Numbered from the stretch's first letter, positions 37,648-46,966 are shown. The stretch: 64,000 nt of DNA from Burkholderiaceae bacterium (GCA_024235855.1 JACKLN010000007.1:62001-126000); one strand, 5' to 3'. The notes: generated from the sequence alone by a model not told the origin. Translations and numbers: made by a program.

Positions 37648-38576
37648 GCCGGCACCTCCGTCCGCTCGGCCACCCGCATCACGGCCGAGCGGGCGCGCGG
37701 GTTGGCCGCGACCTCGGCCGCCGAGGGCTTGACCCGGCCCAGCGCCTGCAGCCGCATGGCCTTGGGCGGCGCCATGGGGGCGCGCCGGTCGGGCACGTCG
37801 CGGCTCTCGCGCACGATGAAGGTCTTGACGATGCGGTCCTCGCCCGAATGGAAGCTGATGACCACGAGCCGGCCGTGCGGCGCCAGCAATTCCAGCGCCG
37901 CACTCAGTCCTTGTTCGAGTGCTTCAAGCTCGGCATTGACGAAAATCCGAAGAGCCTGAAACGTGCGCGTTGCAGGGTCCTGGCCCGGCTCGCGGGTCTT
38001 GACTGCACGAGCCACGAGCGCGGCCAGTTCCCCGGTGGTTCGAACGGGAGACCCGCCCTCGCGCCGAGCAACAATCGCCTTTGCAATCTGTAGAGCAAAC
38101 CGTTCTTCCCCATGGTCGCGGATCACCTGTGTGAGGGTGCGCTCGTCGGCGCGGGCCAGGAAGTCCGCGGCGGTCTCGCCACGGGTCGTGTCCATGCGCA
38201 TGTCCAGCGGGGCGTCGTGCCGGAAGCTGAACCCGCGCTGCGGGTCGTCGATCTGCGGGCTGCTCACGCCCAGGTCCAGCAGCACGCCGTGCACGTGGGT
38301 AATGCCGCGCGCCACCAGTTCGTCGCGCATCTCACCGAAGTTGGCGTGCACGACCTCGAAGCGCGAATCGGCCAGGCTGGCGCGCGCGCTGGCCACGGCC
38401 TGCGGGTCACGGTCGAAGGCGATCAGCCGGCCGGCCGGCGACAGACGCTCGAGCAACGCGCGGCTGTGGCCGCCGCGGCCGAACGTGCCGTCGACGTAGA
38501 TGCCGTCGGGCGTGGTGACCAGGGCCTCCACCGCCTCGCGCAGCAGCACCGTGGTGTGCTGGAAGGCGGTACTCAT
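37644..38576 (-). CDS. rsmH: 16S rRNA (cytosine(1402)-N(4))-methyltransferase
   Basis: A 310-residue SAM-dependent methyltransferase (MraW). SAM motif YVDGTFGRGGHSRALL, LLDLGVSSPQIDDPQRGFSF, then ATRTFQALRIFVNAELEALE. The usual FHSLEDR reads FHSGEDR here. About 220 bases in the middle (roughly 37895-38117, residues 154-228) use many A/T-ending codons (TTT, GCT, CTA, ATT, GCA, GTT), unlike the GC-rich third positions on both sides, although the protein stays well conserved. The start at 38576 overlaps the mraZ stop (ATGA). Confidence 0.93.
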   Translation of the reverse strand: MSTAFQHTTVLLREAVEALVTTPDGIYVDGTFGRGGHSRALLERLSPAGRLIAFDRDPQAVASARASLADSRFEVVHANFGEMRDELVARGITHVHGVLLDLGVSSPQIDDPQRGFSFRHDAPLDMRMDTTRGETAADFLARADERTLTQVIRDHGEERFALQIAKAIVARREGGSPVRTTGELAALVARAVKTREPGQDPATRTFQALRIFVNAELEALEQGLSAALELLAPHGRLVVISFHSGEDRIVKTFIVRESRDVPDRRAPMAPPKAMRLQALGRVKPSAAEVAANPRARSAVMRVAERTEVPA

Positions 38577-39016
38577 CGCAGCACGAAGCTCCGGATCTCC
38601 GCCGGCATCGGCTGTGCCAGCAGCTGCGCCTCGTGGGCCTCGTGGCGCGCCGCGTCCCACAGCTCCAGCACGCGGCCGTTGCCGATCAGGCGCACGTCCT
38701 TGCCCAGGGCCGCGGCGCTGCGCAGCTCGGGCGGGATCAGGATGCGCGCCGCGCCGTCGATGTCGACGTCCACCGCACTGCCCAGGAACACACGGCGCCA
38801 GGGGTCGGCATCCATGCTCATCGACATCAGCTGCTCGCGCACCTGCTCCCAGCGCTGGCGCGGCAGCACCCACAGGTAGCCGTCGGGGTGCTTGGTCAGC
38901 GTCAGCCGCCCTTCACAGGCCTGCATCAGCAGGTCGCGCTGACGCACGGGCACGGTGATCCGCCCCTTCGCGTCCAGCGCTATCGCCGATGTGCCTTGAA
39001 AAACGATCTCCGCCAC
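38573..39016 (-). CDS. mraZ: Transcriptional regulator MraZ
   Basis: A 147-residue protein of two SpoVT/AbrB-like swapped-hairpin domains (FQGTSAIALDAKGRITVPV and FLGSAVDVDIDGAARILIP). MraZ forms a ring and binds repeats upstream of its own gene to control the dcw operon. The start is GTG at 39016. GTGG repeats occur upstream (on the minus strand near 39049, 39029 and 39016) but their spacing is not the regular 10 bases of the E. coli site. Confidence 0.93.
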   Translation of the reverse strand: MAEIVFQGTSAIALDAKGRITVPVRQRDLLMQACEGRLTLTKHPDGYLWVLPRQRWEQVREQLMSMSMDADPWRRVFLGSAVDVDIDGAARILIPPELRSAAALGKDVRLIGNGRVLELWDAARHEAHEAQLLAQPMPAEIRSFVLR

Positions 39017-39057
39017 CCGAAACCGCCACTGTCAGACAGAAAATCCCACAGATCGAC

Positions 39058-39086
39058 ACTGTACTTGAAGGCCGCATGACGGTCAA
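39058..39086 (-). promoter_or_regulatory. Promoter of the dcw cluster upstream of mraZ
   Basis: On the minus strand TTGACC (39081-39086), a 17-base spacer and TACAGT (39058-39063), giving a predicted start near 39051 and a leader of about 35 bases. The 45 bases upstream (39087-39131) are strikingly AT-rich with A tracts (GAAAAAATCAATGAAATCAAG), like an UP element. It is the best candidate for driving the run of overlapping genes down to ftsZ. Confidence 0.6.
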
Positions 39087-39310
39087 TCGACTTCGTCGAA
39101 AAAATCAATGAAATCAAGAACTTACAAATGCTTTGAGAGGTTGTCCCGAGAAAATAGTGACGCAAAAACAAGAACCTGCAGTCGGCATTGAAAGTGTTGC
39201 TTGACCATGCGCAAGGGGGTCTCCCGCCCCACTGGCCCCACGTCGACGCCGCTTGCATTACGCTGGGGTGGTGGCGCAGACCGTGAACTGCGTCACGGGG
39301 AGGCTTCCAG

Positions 39311-40336
39311 GTGAACCGTCTGTCGCTGTCGCAGTGCCCGGCCTGCGCGCAGGTCAATCCGCCGCGGGCGCTGGCCTGCTCGGCCTGCGGCACGCCGCTG
39401 ATCACCCGCTGCCCAGCCTGCGACACGATCAACGTGCGCAGCCGAGTGCGCTGCCACCACTGCGCGGCGCTGCTGGACCCGACGGCCTCGCCGCAGTCGG
39501 TGCCCGCGGATCCGCCAGAGCCCGTGGAGGCCGACGTGGTGCCCCTGCTCGACGCGGTGGACGACACCGTGCCGGACGACTGGGTCCTGGCCTTGCGGGC
39601 CGTGCCCGAGCCGCCGCGGTCATCGGGCGCGGCTTCGCCGATGTCGCCGTTGCCGACGCTGCACTTGCCGGACGACTGGCTGGCCGATCGGGACGCGCCC
39701 GACGTGGCACGCCTGGCGCCGCCGGCGCCTCCCCCTTCGGCGGCTGCGGCGACCACGGCCGCCGTGCCAGCAGCTCCTGCGCCGACGACCGCACCCCACA
39801 CGTCCACCGAGGGCCTGGCCGAGCGCAAGGCCCGGCGCCGCGCGGCCGTGCGCGATGCGCAACGCCGGAACCCCGCCCAGCGCACGAGCACGCCTGCAAC
39901 CCGTGACGTGCTCGTGCTGGAGGCCGACCCGCGCGCGCGCGCCGACCTCTGCCAGACCCTGCTGCGCTTCGGCTTCGTGCCGCACGTGGCCGTCAGCGCC
40001 GCCGAGGCCGCGGGGCTGAGCCGCCGGCAGGCACACGCCGTGGCCTTCCTCGGCCTGGGCAGCGACTGCGATTCGGCCGACACCGAGGCGTTGTGTCGCA
40101 GCCTGCACGACCTGCCACGCGGCCGCCCGCTGGCGCTGATCGCCATGGCCGACCGGCAGCGCCACACCGACCGCATCCGCATGCAGCTGGCCGGCGCCGA
40201 CCACGTGTTGTTCCGTCCGGTGGGGCGCGGCGACATCGCCCGCGCACTGGACGACTGCGGGCTGCAGTTGCCGGAAGACCCGCGTGGGCACGGCACCACG
40301 CCGGGGCCCCAAGCCGGCCGGCCCGGCACCCGCTGA
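39311..40336 (+). CDS. Double zinc-ribbon protein with degenerate receiver domain
   Basis: A 341-residue protein. Two four-cysteine zinc ribbons occupy residues 9-26 (CPAC/CSAC) and 34-51 (CPAC/CHHC). A long Pro/Ala/Asp linker (about 60-195) leads to a receiver-like alpha/beta domain (about 198-318: DVLVLEADPRARADLCQTLL). The early acidic pair is present, but the phosphoacceptor position reads LGLG, the switch Thr/Ser is Ala and the conserved Lys is Arg (FRPVGRG), so phosphorylation is unlikely. GTG start at 39311 with GGGGAGG upstream. Function unknown; a scaffold or nucleic-acid contact is possible. Confidence 0.7.
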   Translation: MNRLSLSQCPACAQVNPPRALACSACGTPLITRCPACDTINVRSRVRCHHCAALLDPTASPQSVPADPPEPVEADVVPLLDAVDDTVPDDWVLALRAVPEPPRSSGAASPMSPLPTLHLPDDWLADRDAPDVARLAPPAPPPSAAAATTAAVPAAPAPTTAPHTSTEGLAERKARRRAAVRDAQRRNPAQRTSTPATRDVLVLEADPRARADLCQTLLRFGFVPHVAVSAAEAAGLSRRQAHAVAFLGLGSDCDSADTEALCRSLHDLPRGRPLALIAMADRQRHTDRIRMQLAGADHVLFRPVGRGDIARALDDCGLQLPEDPRGHGTTPGPQAGRPGTR

Positions 40337-40340
40337 GGCG

Positions 40341-40637
40341 ATGCAGGACGACCCGCTGTGGCGGTTGCGCCATGCGCTGGCCGGCATGGCACTGGCGCTG
40401 CTGCTGTCGGTGCTGCTGGCCGCGCTGCTGGGGCGCGTGGTGGGCGACCTGGTCGCCGACAGCTACGGCCTGCGCGTGGCGCTGTACAGCGCCCTGCTGG
40501 TGTACGTGATCGTCGGCGCCGGGCTGCTGTTCGTGCGCGTGGCGCAGCACGAGACGCGGCCGCTCAGTGCGGGCCGCGTGCTGCTGTGGCTGGCCAGCCT
40601 GTGGCTGTGGCCGGCGCTGCTGCTGCGCCGGCGTTGA
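40341..40637 (+). CDS. Small membrane protein
   Basis: A 98-residue protein with two to three membrane helices (LAGMALALLLSVLLAALLG, VALYSALLVYVIVGAGLLFV, VLLWLASLWLWPALLL) and a basic RRR end. Not recognised. It starts 5 bases after the zinc-ribbon gene, so the two probably form an operon and may work together. Convergent with the carbonic anhydrase gene; the two stops lie in one short hairpin. Confidence 0.6.
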   Translation: MQDDPLWRLRHALAGMALALLLSVLLAALLGRVVGDLVADSYGLRVALYSALLVYVIVGAGLLFVRVAQHETRPLSAGRVLLWLASLWLWPALLLRRR

Positions 40638-40649
40638 GCCAGCCCGGGC

Positions 40650-41663
40650 TCACTGCGACTGCTTGATCAGCCGGCCGGCGGCCTGCTGCACCGGCCGCGC
40701 GTTCATCGGGTACAGGCGCGAGAAGATGTGGATCTGGTCCGGCGAGGCCTGCACCGGCTGCTGCATCACCATCCACAGCACGCCTTCGCTGCACGGCGGT
40801 GTGGTCAGCGAGCCCATGTAGGTGAAGTAGCCGCGGTCGGTCGGCAGCAGCGCGCTGGGGTCGATGGCCTCCGGCGCCGGCAGCGGTGCGTGCTTCTCCA
40901 GCGGCAGGTTGTTCCACACCTGCTGCACCACCGGCTGCGCCGCGCCGCGCTCGAGCACGACGCCGATGACGGCCAGCCGCCCGTCCGGGTCCTTGTGCAC
41001 CAGGTGCACCGACATCTCGAACTGGCGGCCGTTGATGCGCTCCTCCGACGGCCGGTGGAAATGGAACTGCTGCAGCTCGTATCGGCGGCCCATCACCTCC
41101 AGCCAGTTGCCGGGCGACAGGTTCACCTGCACGGTGTGGCCGTTGTCCACCACCGAGAAGCCACTGGGCCGGTAGTCGAAGTTCAACGGCGCCAGGTCCA
41201 CCGCGATGCCGTCGCGGATGTCGATCGGGCTCTGGCGGCTGCCACTGGCGCAGGTGGCGAACTCCGGCTTCAGGTTGGCCCAGTGGTCGGGGCCGCCTTC
41301 GCCGTGGTAGCTCCAGTGCACCTCGGCCTTGGCGTTGCGGTGGGCCTCCACCAGGGCCTCCAGCTCGCCGGCCTGCGGCTTGGCGCGCGCCACGCGGGTG
41401 GGCGCGGGCGCCGGTGCGCGAGCCGGCACCTGGAGTTCGTGCGTGCCGGCCTTGGCCTCCTGGATGCGGGTGGCACCCAGCTTCTCCTGCAGACGCGCCT
41501 TCAGGTGCGCCATCGGGTCCACCGAGGCCACCTTGTCGCTGCCATGGCCGTCGGCATGGGGATCATTGGCCAGCACGGGCAGAGCCAGCAGCAGCGCGGG
41601 CAGCAGCCACCAGCGGTGCGCGGTGACCGGGCGGCGGGAGGAACGGGACACGGGGGACGGCAT
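40650..41663 (-). CDS. Alpha-class carbonic anhydrase, exported
   Basis: A 337-residue protein. After a signal sequence (RWWLLPALLLALPVLA) comes a non-conserved helical and Pro/Ala-rich region of about 90 residues, then the alpha carbonic anhydrase domain: WSYHGEGGPDHW, SRQSPIDI, the zinc ligands in FHFHRPSEE and SVHLVHKD, and TPPCSEGVLW. It interconverts CO2 and bicarbonate in the periplasm. ATG 41663 is chosen because AAGGAG lies 10 bases upstream; an in-frame ATG at 41693 lacks one. The long N-terminal extension is unusual. Confidence 0.9.
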   Translation of the reverse strand: MPSPVSRSSRRPVTAHRWWLLPALLLALPVLANDPHADGHGSDKVASVDPMAHLKARLQEKLGATRIQEAKAGTHELQVPARAPAPAPTRVARAKPQAGELEALVEAHRNAKAEVHWSYHGEGGPDHWANLKPEFATCASGSRQSPIDIRDGIAVDLAPLNFDYRPSGFSVVDNGHTVQVNLSPGNWLEVMGRRYELQQFHFHRPSEERINGRQFEMSVHLVHKDPDGRLAVIGVVLERGAAQPVVQQVWNNLPLEKHAPLPAPEAIDPSALLPTDRGYFTYMGSLTTPPCSEGVLWMVMQQPVQASPDQIHIFSRLYPMNARPVQQAAGRLIKQSQ

Positions 41664-41707
41664 GGCAATGACACTCCTTCTTCGGAGTCCCATCGGCAGC
41701 CGGCGCG

Positions 41708-42946
41708 TCAACTTGAGGCTGGCGTGGCCGATTCCGCCGGCGGCACCAGCCGCGGCTTGACCCAGATCCAGGCCAGCACGCCCACGCCCATCATCGTCAG
41801 CGAGGTCAGCGCCAGCGCCAGCGTGGAGTGCATCACCAGCGGCGCAACGACGCCGGCGACCACACCGTTGGCCACCGCGCCGATGCAGGCCTGCATCGAC
41901 GAGGCCATGCCGCGGCGCTCGGGCACCTGGTCCAGCACCATCAGCGTGACCACCGGCACCATCAGCGACCAGCCGAAGGCAAAGATGGCGATCGGCGGCA
42001 GCGCCCACCAGGCCCGGGGCTCGAAGAAGGCGTTCAGGGCCACGTTGACCAGCGAGACCGCCAGCATGATCACGAAGCCGTGGCGGATCTGGTGGCGCGG
42101 CTTGATGCGCCCGGCCAGCCGGCCCGACAGCCACGCGCCGCCCATGATGCCGCCGATGGTGCAGACGAAGAACCAGAAGAACTGCGTCGGCGCCAGCTGC
42201 AGGTGCTCGCCCAGGAACACCGGCGCCGCCAGCACGTACAGGAACATGCCGTTGAACGGGATGCCACTGGCCAGCACCAGGGTCATGAACACCGGGCTGG
42301 CGGCCATCTGCTTGTAGCCGGCCAGCAGCGGCCGCGGCGCGAAGCGCTGCACCTGCGAGACGTGCAGCGTCTCCGGCAGGAAGCGGAAGACGCCCGCCCA
42401 CAGCAGCGTGCCCACACCGGCCAGGAACCAGAAGATGGCGTGCCAGTCCAGGTGCACGAACAGCCAGCCGCCGATCAAGGGGGCGATCGCCGGGGCCACA
42501 CCGAAGAAAATCGTCACCTGCGACATCACCCGCTGCGCCTCGGCGGGCGGGAACATGTCGCGGATGATGGCGCGAGAGACCACCGTGCCGGCCCCCGACG
42601 CCAGGCCCTGCAGCGTGCGGAAGAACACCAGCGCGCCGATCGACGGCGCCACGGCGCAGCCCACCGACGCCAGCGTGAACAGACCCACGCCCCAGAGCAC
42701 CACGCGACGGCGCCCGAAGCTGTCGGCCAGCGCGCCGTGGAACAGGTTCATCGCCGCGAAGCCGAACAGGTAGCTCGACAGCGTCTGCTGCATCTGCACC
42801 GGCGTGGCCTGCAGCGACCCGGCGATGCCGGTGAAGGCCGGCAGGTAGGTGTCGATCGCGAAGGGCCCGAGCATGCCCAGGCAGGCGAGCAGCACGGCCA
42901 GCGTCCAGCGCGGACCGCGCCAGAGGGTGGCAGCGTCAGGGTGCAT
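41708..42946 (-). CDS. Bcr/CflA family multidrug efflux MFS transporter
   Basis: A 412-residue, 12-helix major facilitator. The Bcr/CflA N-terminus (LGPFAIDTYLPAFTGIAGSL) and loop-2 motif GALADSFGRRRV are clear, with SRAIIRDMFPP after helix 5. Relatives export bicyclomycin, chloramphenicol or sulfonamides by proton antiport. The start at 42946 is where similarity begins; a longer frame to 43090 adds an unlikely N-terminus. Divergent from the dioxygenase-like gene with a 52-base gap. Confidence 0.88.
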   Translation of the reverse strand: MHPDAATLWRGPRWTLAVLLACLGMLGPFAIDTYLPAFTGIAGSLQATPVQMQQTLSSYLFGFAAMNLFHGALADSFGRRRVVLWGVGLFTLASVGCAVAPSIGALVFFRTLQGLASGAGTVVSRAIIRDMFPPAEAQRVMSQVTIFFGVAPAIAPLIGGWLFVHLDWHAIFWFLAGVGTLLWAGVFRFLPETLHVSQVQRFAPRPLLAGYKQMAASPVFMTLVLASGIPFNGMFLYVLAAPVFLGEHLQLAPTQFFWFFVCTIGGIMGGAWLSGRLAGRIKPRHQIRHGFVIMLAVSLVNVALNAFFEPRAWWALPPIAIFAFGWSLMVPVVTLMVLDQVPERRGMASSMQACIGAVANGVVAGVVAPLVMHSTLALALTSLTMMGVGVLAWIWVKPRLVPPAESATPASS

Positions 42947-42998
42947 CGGGGAAACCCGAGTGTAGTCGGGGGTGTCGTTCTGGTGCTTCAATGGGGCC

Positions 42999-43637
42999 AT
43001 GACACACCGCCGCCGAATCCTGCTTGCCGCGGGCGCCGCGATGCTTGCGGCACCTGTCCTGGCGCAGAACACCCGCGTGCTGCCCGGCATGACCGAAGGC
43101 CCGTTCTACCCGCCGCGCCGCTGGCGCGACAGCTTCGCCGGCGGCGGGGACTGGGACGCAGACCTGACGCGCACGGCAGGCAGCGCGCCGGCACGTGGCG
43201 AGCATCTGGCACTGTGGCTGCAGGTGGCGGACGCGCGCGGGCGCGCCGTGGACGACGCCGAGGTCGAGATCTGGCAGTGCGACGCGCTGGCCGCGTACCG
43301 GCACCCGTCGGTGCCGCTGGAACCAGGCCGGCACGACCCGGCGTTCCAGGGCTTCGGCGCCGCGCGCAGCGGCCGCGACGGCAGCCTGAAGCTGCGCACC
43401 ATCCGGCCCGTGCCCTACCCCGGGCGCACCCCGCACATCCACGTCACCGTGCGGCACCCCGGCTTCGGCGAGCTGACGTCGCAGCTGTTCGTGGCCGGCG
43501 ACCCCGGCAATCCGCGCGACTTCCTGTGGCGGCGGCTGGACGCCGAGACGCAAGGCGCGCTGGCCATGACGCTGATGCCCGCGGAAGGCGACGGCCTGCG
43601 CTGGCAGACGCGGCACACGTTGGTCGTGCCCGCCTGA
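42999..43637 (+). CDS. Intradiol ring-cleavage dioxygenase-like protein, exported
   Basis: A 212-residue protein with an N-terminal signal (RRRILLAAGAAMLAAPVLA; the triple Arg could allow Tat export). The rest matches the protocatechuate 3,4-dioxygenase beta fold: TEGPFYPP, VEIWQCDALAAYRHP and GRTPHIHVTV, which hold the Tyr and His iron ligands. Classic enzymes are cytoplasmic; secreted single-subunit members are known but their substrates are mostly unproven. TTCAAT ends 6 nt before the ATG at 42999 with no Shine-Dalgarno. Confidence 0.8.
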   Translation: MTHRRRILLAAGAAMLAAPVLAQNTRVLPGMTEGPFYPPRRWRDSFAGGGDWDADLTRTAGSAPARGEHLALWLQVADARGRAVDDAEVEIWQCDALAAYRHPSVPLEPGRHDPAFQGFGAARSGRDGSLKLRTIRPVPYPGRTPHIHVTVRHPGFGELTSQLFVAGDPGNPRDFLWRRLDAETQGALAMTLMPAEGDGLRWQTRHTLVVPA

Positions 43638-43658
43638 GCAACGGCGGGGAAAGAAAAG

Positions 43659-44034
43659 TGTGAAGTCGGCCGATAGGCCGGATTCTGTGCAGCGGACACC
43701 TCTTGCGAGACGCCGCCGTGACCGCCATTCCTCTGGGCCGGGGGTCGCCCACCCGGCTCGGTGCCACCTACCCGCACACTCGCCCCGGGCCGGGGATCTG
43801 TTGAGCGCGGACGCTGCCGCGCCGCTCGGCGTGTGCCTATTTGGTGTTGCTGCGCGTAGAGATTGCCCGTTTCACCCGAGCCGGGGCTTCGCCCCGGCTC
43901 GACTCGTCTCTGTTGCTCTGATCCTCACCTCGCGGTGGACAGCCGTTGGCTGCTACGCTGCCCTGTGCAGTCCGGACCTTCCTCCAGCGCGCCCTTTCGG
44001 GTGGTTGCGCCAGCGGCGGTCTGGCCGACTTCAC
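43659..44034 (-). ncRNA. rnpB: RNase P RNA component (class A)
   Basis: On the minus strand the 5' end GTGAAGTCGGCCAGACCGCC and the 3' end AGAATCCGGCCTATCGGCCGACTTCAC pair to form helix P1. Between them lie GGAGGAAGGTCCGGACT (conserved region I), CAGAGCAACAGAGACGAG, a long GC stem (about 43866-43900), CAAATAGGCA, and the closing GAATCCGG typical of class A. The RNA matures tRNA 5' ends. The 5' end is placed by a GATAAT element 7 bases upstream; the 3' end precedes TTTTCTTT. Open frames crossing this region are spurious. Confidence 0.93.
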
Positions 44035-44040
44035 GCATGA

Positions 44041-44046
44041 ATTATC
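44041..44046 (-). promoter_or_regulatory. Minus-10 element of rnpB inside the cysK leader
   Basis: On the minus strand GATAAT (five of six to TATAAT) lies exactly 7 bases upstream of the predicted RNase P RNA 5' end. A minus-35 would fall within the first codons of cysK; TTGTCG is present but with a long 21-base spacer. The rnpB promoter and the cysK ribosome-binding site thus share the same 25 bases. Confidence 0.5.
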
Positions 44047-44056
44047 CCAGGAGAAC

Positions 44057-44977
<921 letters not shown>

Positions 44978-44990
44978 CGCTGGACCCGGC

Positions 44991-46241
44991 TCAGCCGATC
45001 ACCTTCAGCAGCAGCTTGACCAGCCGCATGAACGGACTCAGCGGCTGGGTGAAGTCGGCGTTGTTCTGACCCTCGACCAGTTGCACCTGCGGCCCGCGCG
45101 CCAGCGCGTTTTCGGCAAAGGTACCGAACGAGTCGACCCCGGCCCATTCGATGGCGGTGCCGGAGAAGTCGATGATGGTCAGGCAGTGCGACTGGTTGAA
45201 GTTGCGGAAGTACGGCACGTACAGGTCCACGTTGGGCTGCGTGGCCAGGTCGGCGGCCCAGCGGTCCAGGTCCGGCCACCAGCGCGAGAAGAGCGCCTCG
45301 CGATACGCCACCGGGTTGGGCGCGTCGCTGATGTCGGTGTAGAACTTCTCGTAGCTGAAGGCCGAGAAGTTGGTGTCGCGCGTGAACACCATGAAGCCGA
45401 AGCGATCCTGTGGGTAGGTGCGCGCCAGGGCGACGTTGACGCTGCCCAGGTTGTCGGGGTCGAAGCCGTCGATCAGCCCACCGTACTGCGTGACCAGCCC
45501 GCCCGGCTCGTCCAGGCCCCAGGCGACACGGATGGTGTCGTGCAGCTTGATCGCCGGGTAGTCCTCCGGTGCCGAGCCGCGCGGCGCCGGCACCAGCGGG
45601 CCGGAGTCGGCCAGCAGCGTGCTGCGCCCGGTGGGCTGCAGGGTCTCGCGCACCATCGCGTAGGTGGTGGTGGAGCCCACGCCACCCGCCGAATAGCCCG
45701 TCAGCAGCAGTTCGCCAGGCTGGCCCAGGTGGTCGCGCAGCCACTGCGCGGCGGCACGCACGTTGGCCTGGCCGGCGTGGTGCTGCACACGCGGGTTGTC
45801 GGGGTAGGCGTCGTCGTAGACGGTGACCTTGCTGCCGCTGTGCACGTCACCCGTGCAGTACGGCAGGAACACCATGTTCCACGACTGCGTGGACACGGCC
45901 TGCGGGCTGTTGCGGGCGTTGAACGGCGTCACCAGGCCGAAGGCGACGTTGACCGACTGCATGTAGTCGGGCGGCACGCCGTTCGGGTTGGTGGCGCCCA
46001 GCCGGCCCTCGCCCAGGCAGGCCTTCTGGTCCCAGCAGGCGCCACCGCCTTCATAGACGATGGTCAGGTGGTTGTTCAGCGGCGTGCGGTTGACGAAGAA
46101 GCGGTAGGGCGAACCGTCGCCGCAGGAGGCACCGGATTCGGGCGGCAGCTCGACCATGTCCCACTGGAAGTACCCGGCCCAGGCCAGCGGCGTGGCACAC
46201 ATGGCGAGCGCAGCCAGGCTGCGGCGGAACCAGACGTTCAT
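44991..46241 (-). CDS. Secreted pectinacetylesterase-family hydrolase
   Basis: A 416-residue protein with a Sec signal (RRSLAALAMCATPLAWA). It matches the pectinacetylesterase/Notum family (PF03283): FFVNRTPLNNHLTIVYEGGG, GGGACWD near 65, GYSAGG with nucleophile Ser184, and a late NQSHCL His352. Bacterial members are secreted esterases with unproven substrates; a polymer or lipid ester is likely. The start overlaps the stop of the 242-residue gene upstream by four bases (ATGA), which implies a functional pair. Convergent with cysK. Confidence 0.8.
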   Translation of the reverse strand: MNVWFRRSLAALAMCATPLAWAGYFQWDMVELPPESGASCGDGSPYRFFVNRTPLNNHLTIVYEGGGACWDQKACLGEGRLGATNPNGVPPDYMQSVNVAFGLVTPFNARNSPQAVSTQSWNMVFLPYCTGDVHSGSKVTVYDDAYPDNPRVQHHAGQANVRAAAQWLRDHLGQPGELLLTGYSAGGVGSTTTYAMVRETLQPTGRSTLLADSGPLVPAPRGSAPEDYPAIKLHDTIRVAWGLDEPGGLVTQYGGLIDGFDPDNLGSVNVALARTYPQDRFGFMVFTRDTNFSAFSYEKFYTDISDAPNPVAYREALFSRWWPDLDRWAADLATQPNVDLYVPYFRNFNQSHCLTIIDFSGTAIEWAGVDSFGTFAENALARGPQVQLVEGQNNADFTQPLSPFMRLVKLLLKVIG

Positions 46242-46966
46242 CGGGAAGCCTCCTCGGGTGGGGTGTCGGGCGACGCCGACGTGGCGCCATGGTGGGCAAA
46301 GTGCTGCACACGCAGCTGGTCCAGCCGGGCCTGCAGCACGGCCGGGTCGCGTGAGGCGGCCGGCGCGGCGCGCCACGCGGCCACTTCGGCCGCCTGCGCG
46401 CGCAGGTAGGCCAGCTGACGCGGATCGGCCGCTGACGGGCCGGGCAGCGTGCGCTCGAAGGCGAGCAAGGCCTGTTGCCTCCGCTGGGCATCGGTTTCCA
46501 GGGTCTGGAGCAGGGCCGTCGCGAGCACGCGGGCCTCGGGCACCGAAACCTCGCGCTTCGCCAGCCGCGCCGGCAGGCCGTCGTAGACCGCCTGCGCCAG
46601 CGCCGGATCGCCCGGGGCCGCACGCCAGCGCGCCACGGCATCGGACCAGCCCAGGTAGGCCCGGAGCCGGGCCAGTTCGGCCGGGCCATCGGGCCGCAAG
46701 GTGTGTTCGGCCACAACTGCGGCCCACTGCGCCGGCGTCACGCCTGGCGGTGGGGCGACTGGCGTGGCGAGTGACGTGACGGAGACCGGTTCGGCCCGCA
46801 GCCTCTGGTCGCTCTGGTCGTCAGGGCCGCGCGACGCTGTTCGGGCCGGCGCAGCGCGAGACGTGTCAGCGCCCGGTGGCGGCGCCGAGGTCACCCACCA
46901 CAGCAGCCCGGCCGCCACGGCCAGGGCCGCCGTCACCAGCAGGTTGCGCGGAGTGCTCGACGTCAC
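46238..46966 (-). CDS. Membrane-anchored helical protein, possible esterase chaperone
   Basis: A 242-residue protein not matching a named family by eye. One N-terminal membrane helix (about 8-26), a Pro/Ala linker to about residue 75, then an all-helical charged region (LRAYLGWSDAVARWRAAPGD, later LAYLRAQAAEVAAWRAAP, an internal partial repeat). This layout and coupling to a secreted hydrolase resemble lipase-specific foldases, but the foldase signature is not seen and it precedes rather than follows the enzyme gene. GTG start at 46966; AATACT ends 6 nt upstream. Confidence 0.6.
   Translation of the reverse strand: MTSSTPRNLLVTAALAVAAGLLWWVTSAPPPGADTSRAAPARTASRGPDDQSDQRLRAEPVSVTSLATPVAPPPGVTPAQWAAVVAEHTLRPDGPAELARLRAYLGWSDAVARWRAAPGDPALAQAVYDGLPARLAKREVSVPEARVLATALLQTLETDAQRRQQALLAFERTLPGPSAADPRQLAYLRAQAAEVAAWRAAPAASRDPAVLQARLDQLRVQHFAHHGATSASPDTPPEEASR

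Noticed and set aside
37904..38113. Annotating the 69-codon frame inside rsmH as a gene
   Set aside because: No domain, no Shine-Dalgarno and a conserved gene in the main frame; kept as a finding only.
43866..43900. GC-rich inverted repeat (GAGCCGGGG...CCCCGGCTC) considered as a terminator or REP element
   Set aside because: It is an internal helix of RNase P RNA.
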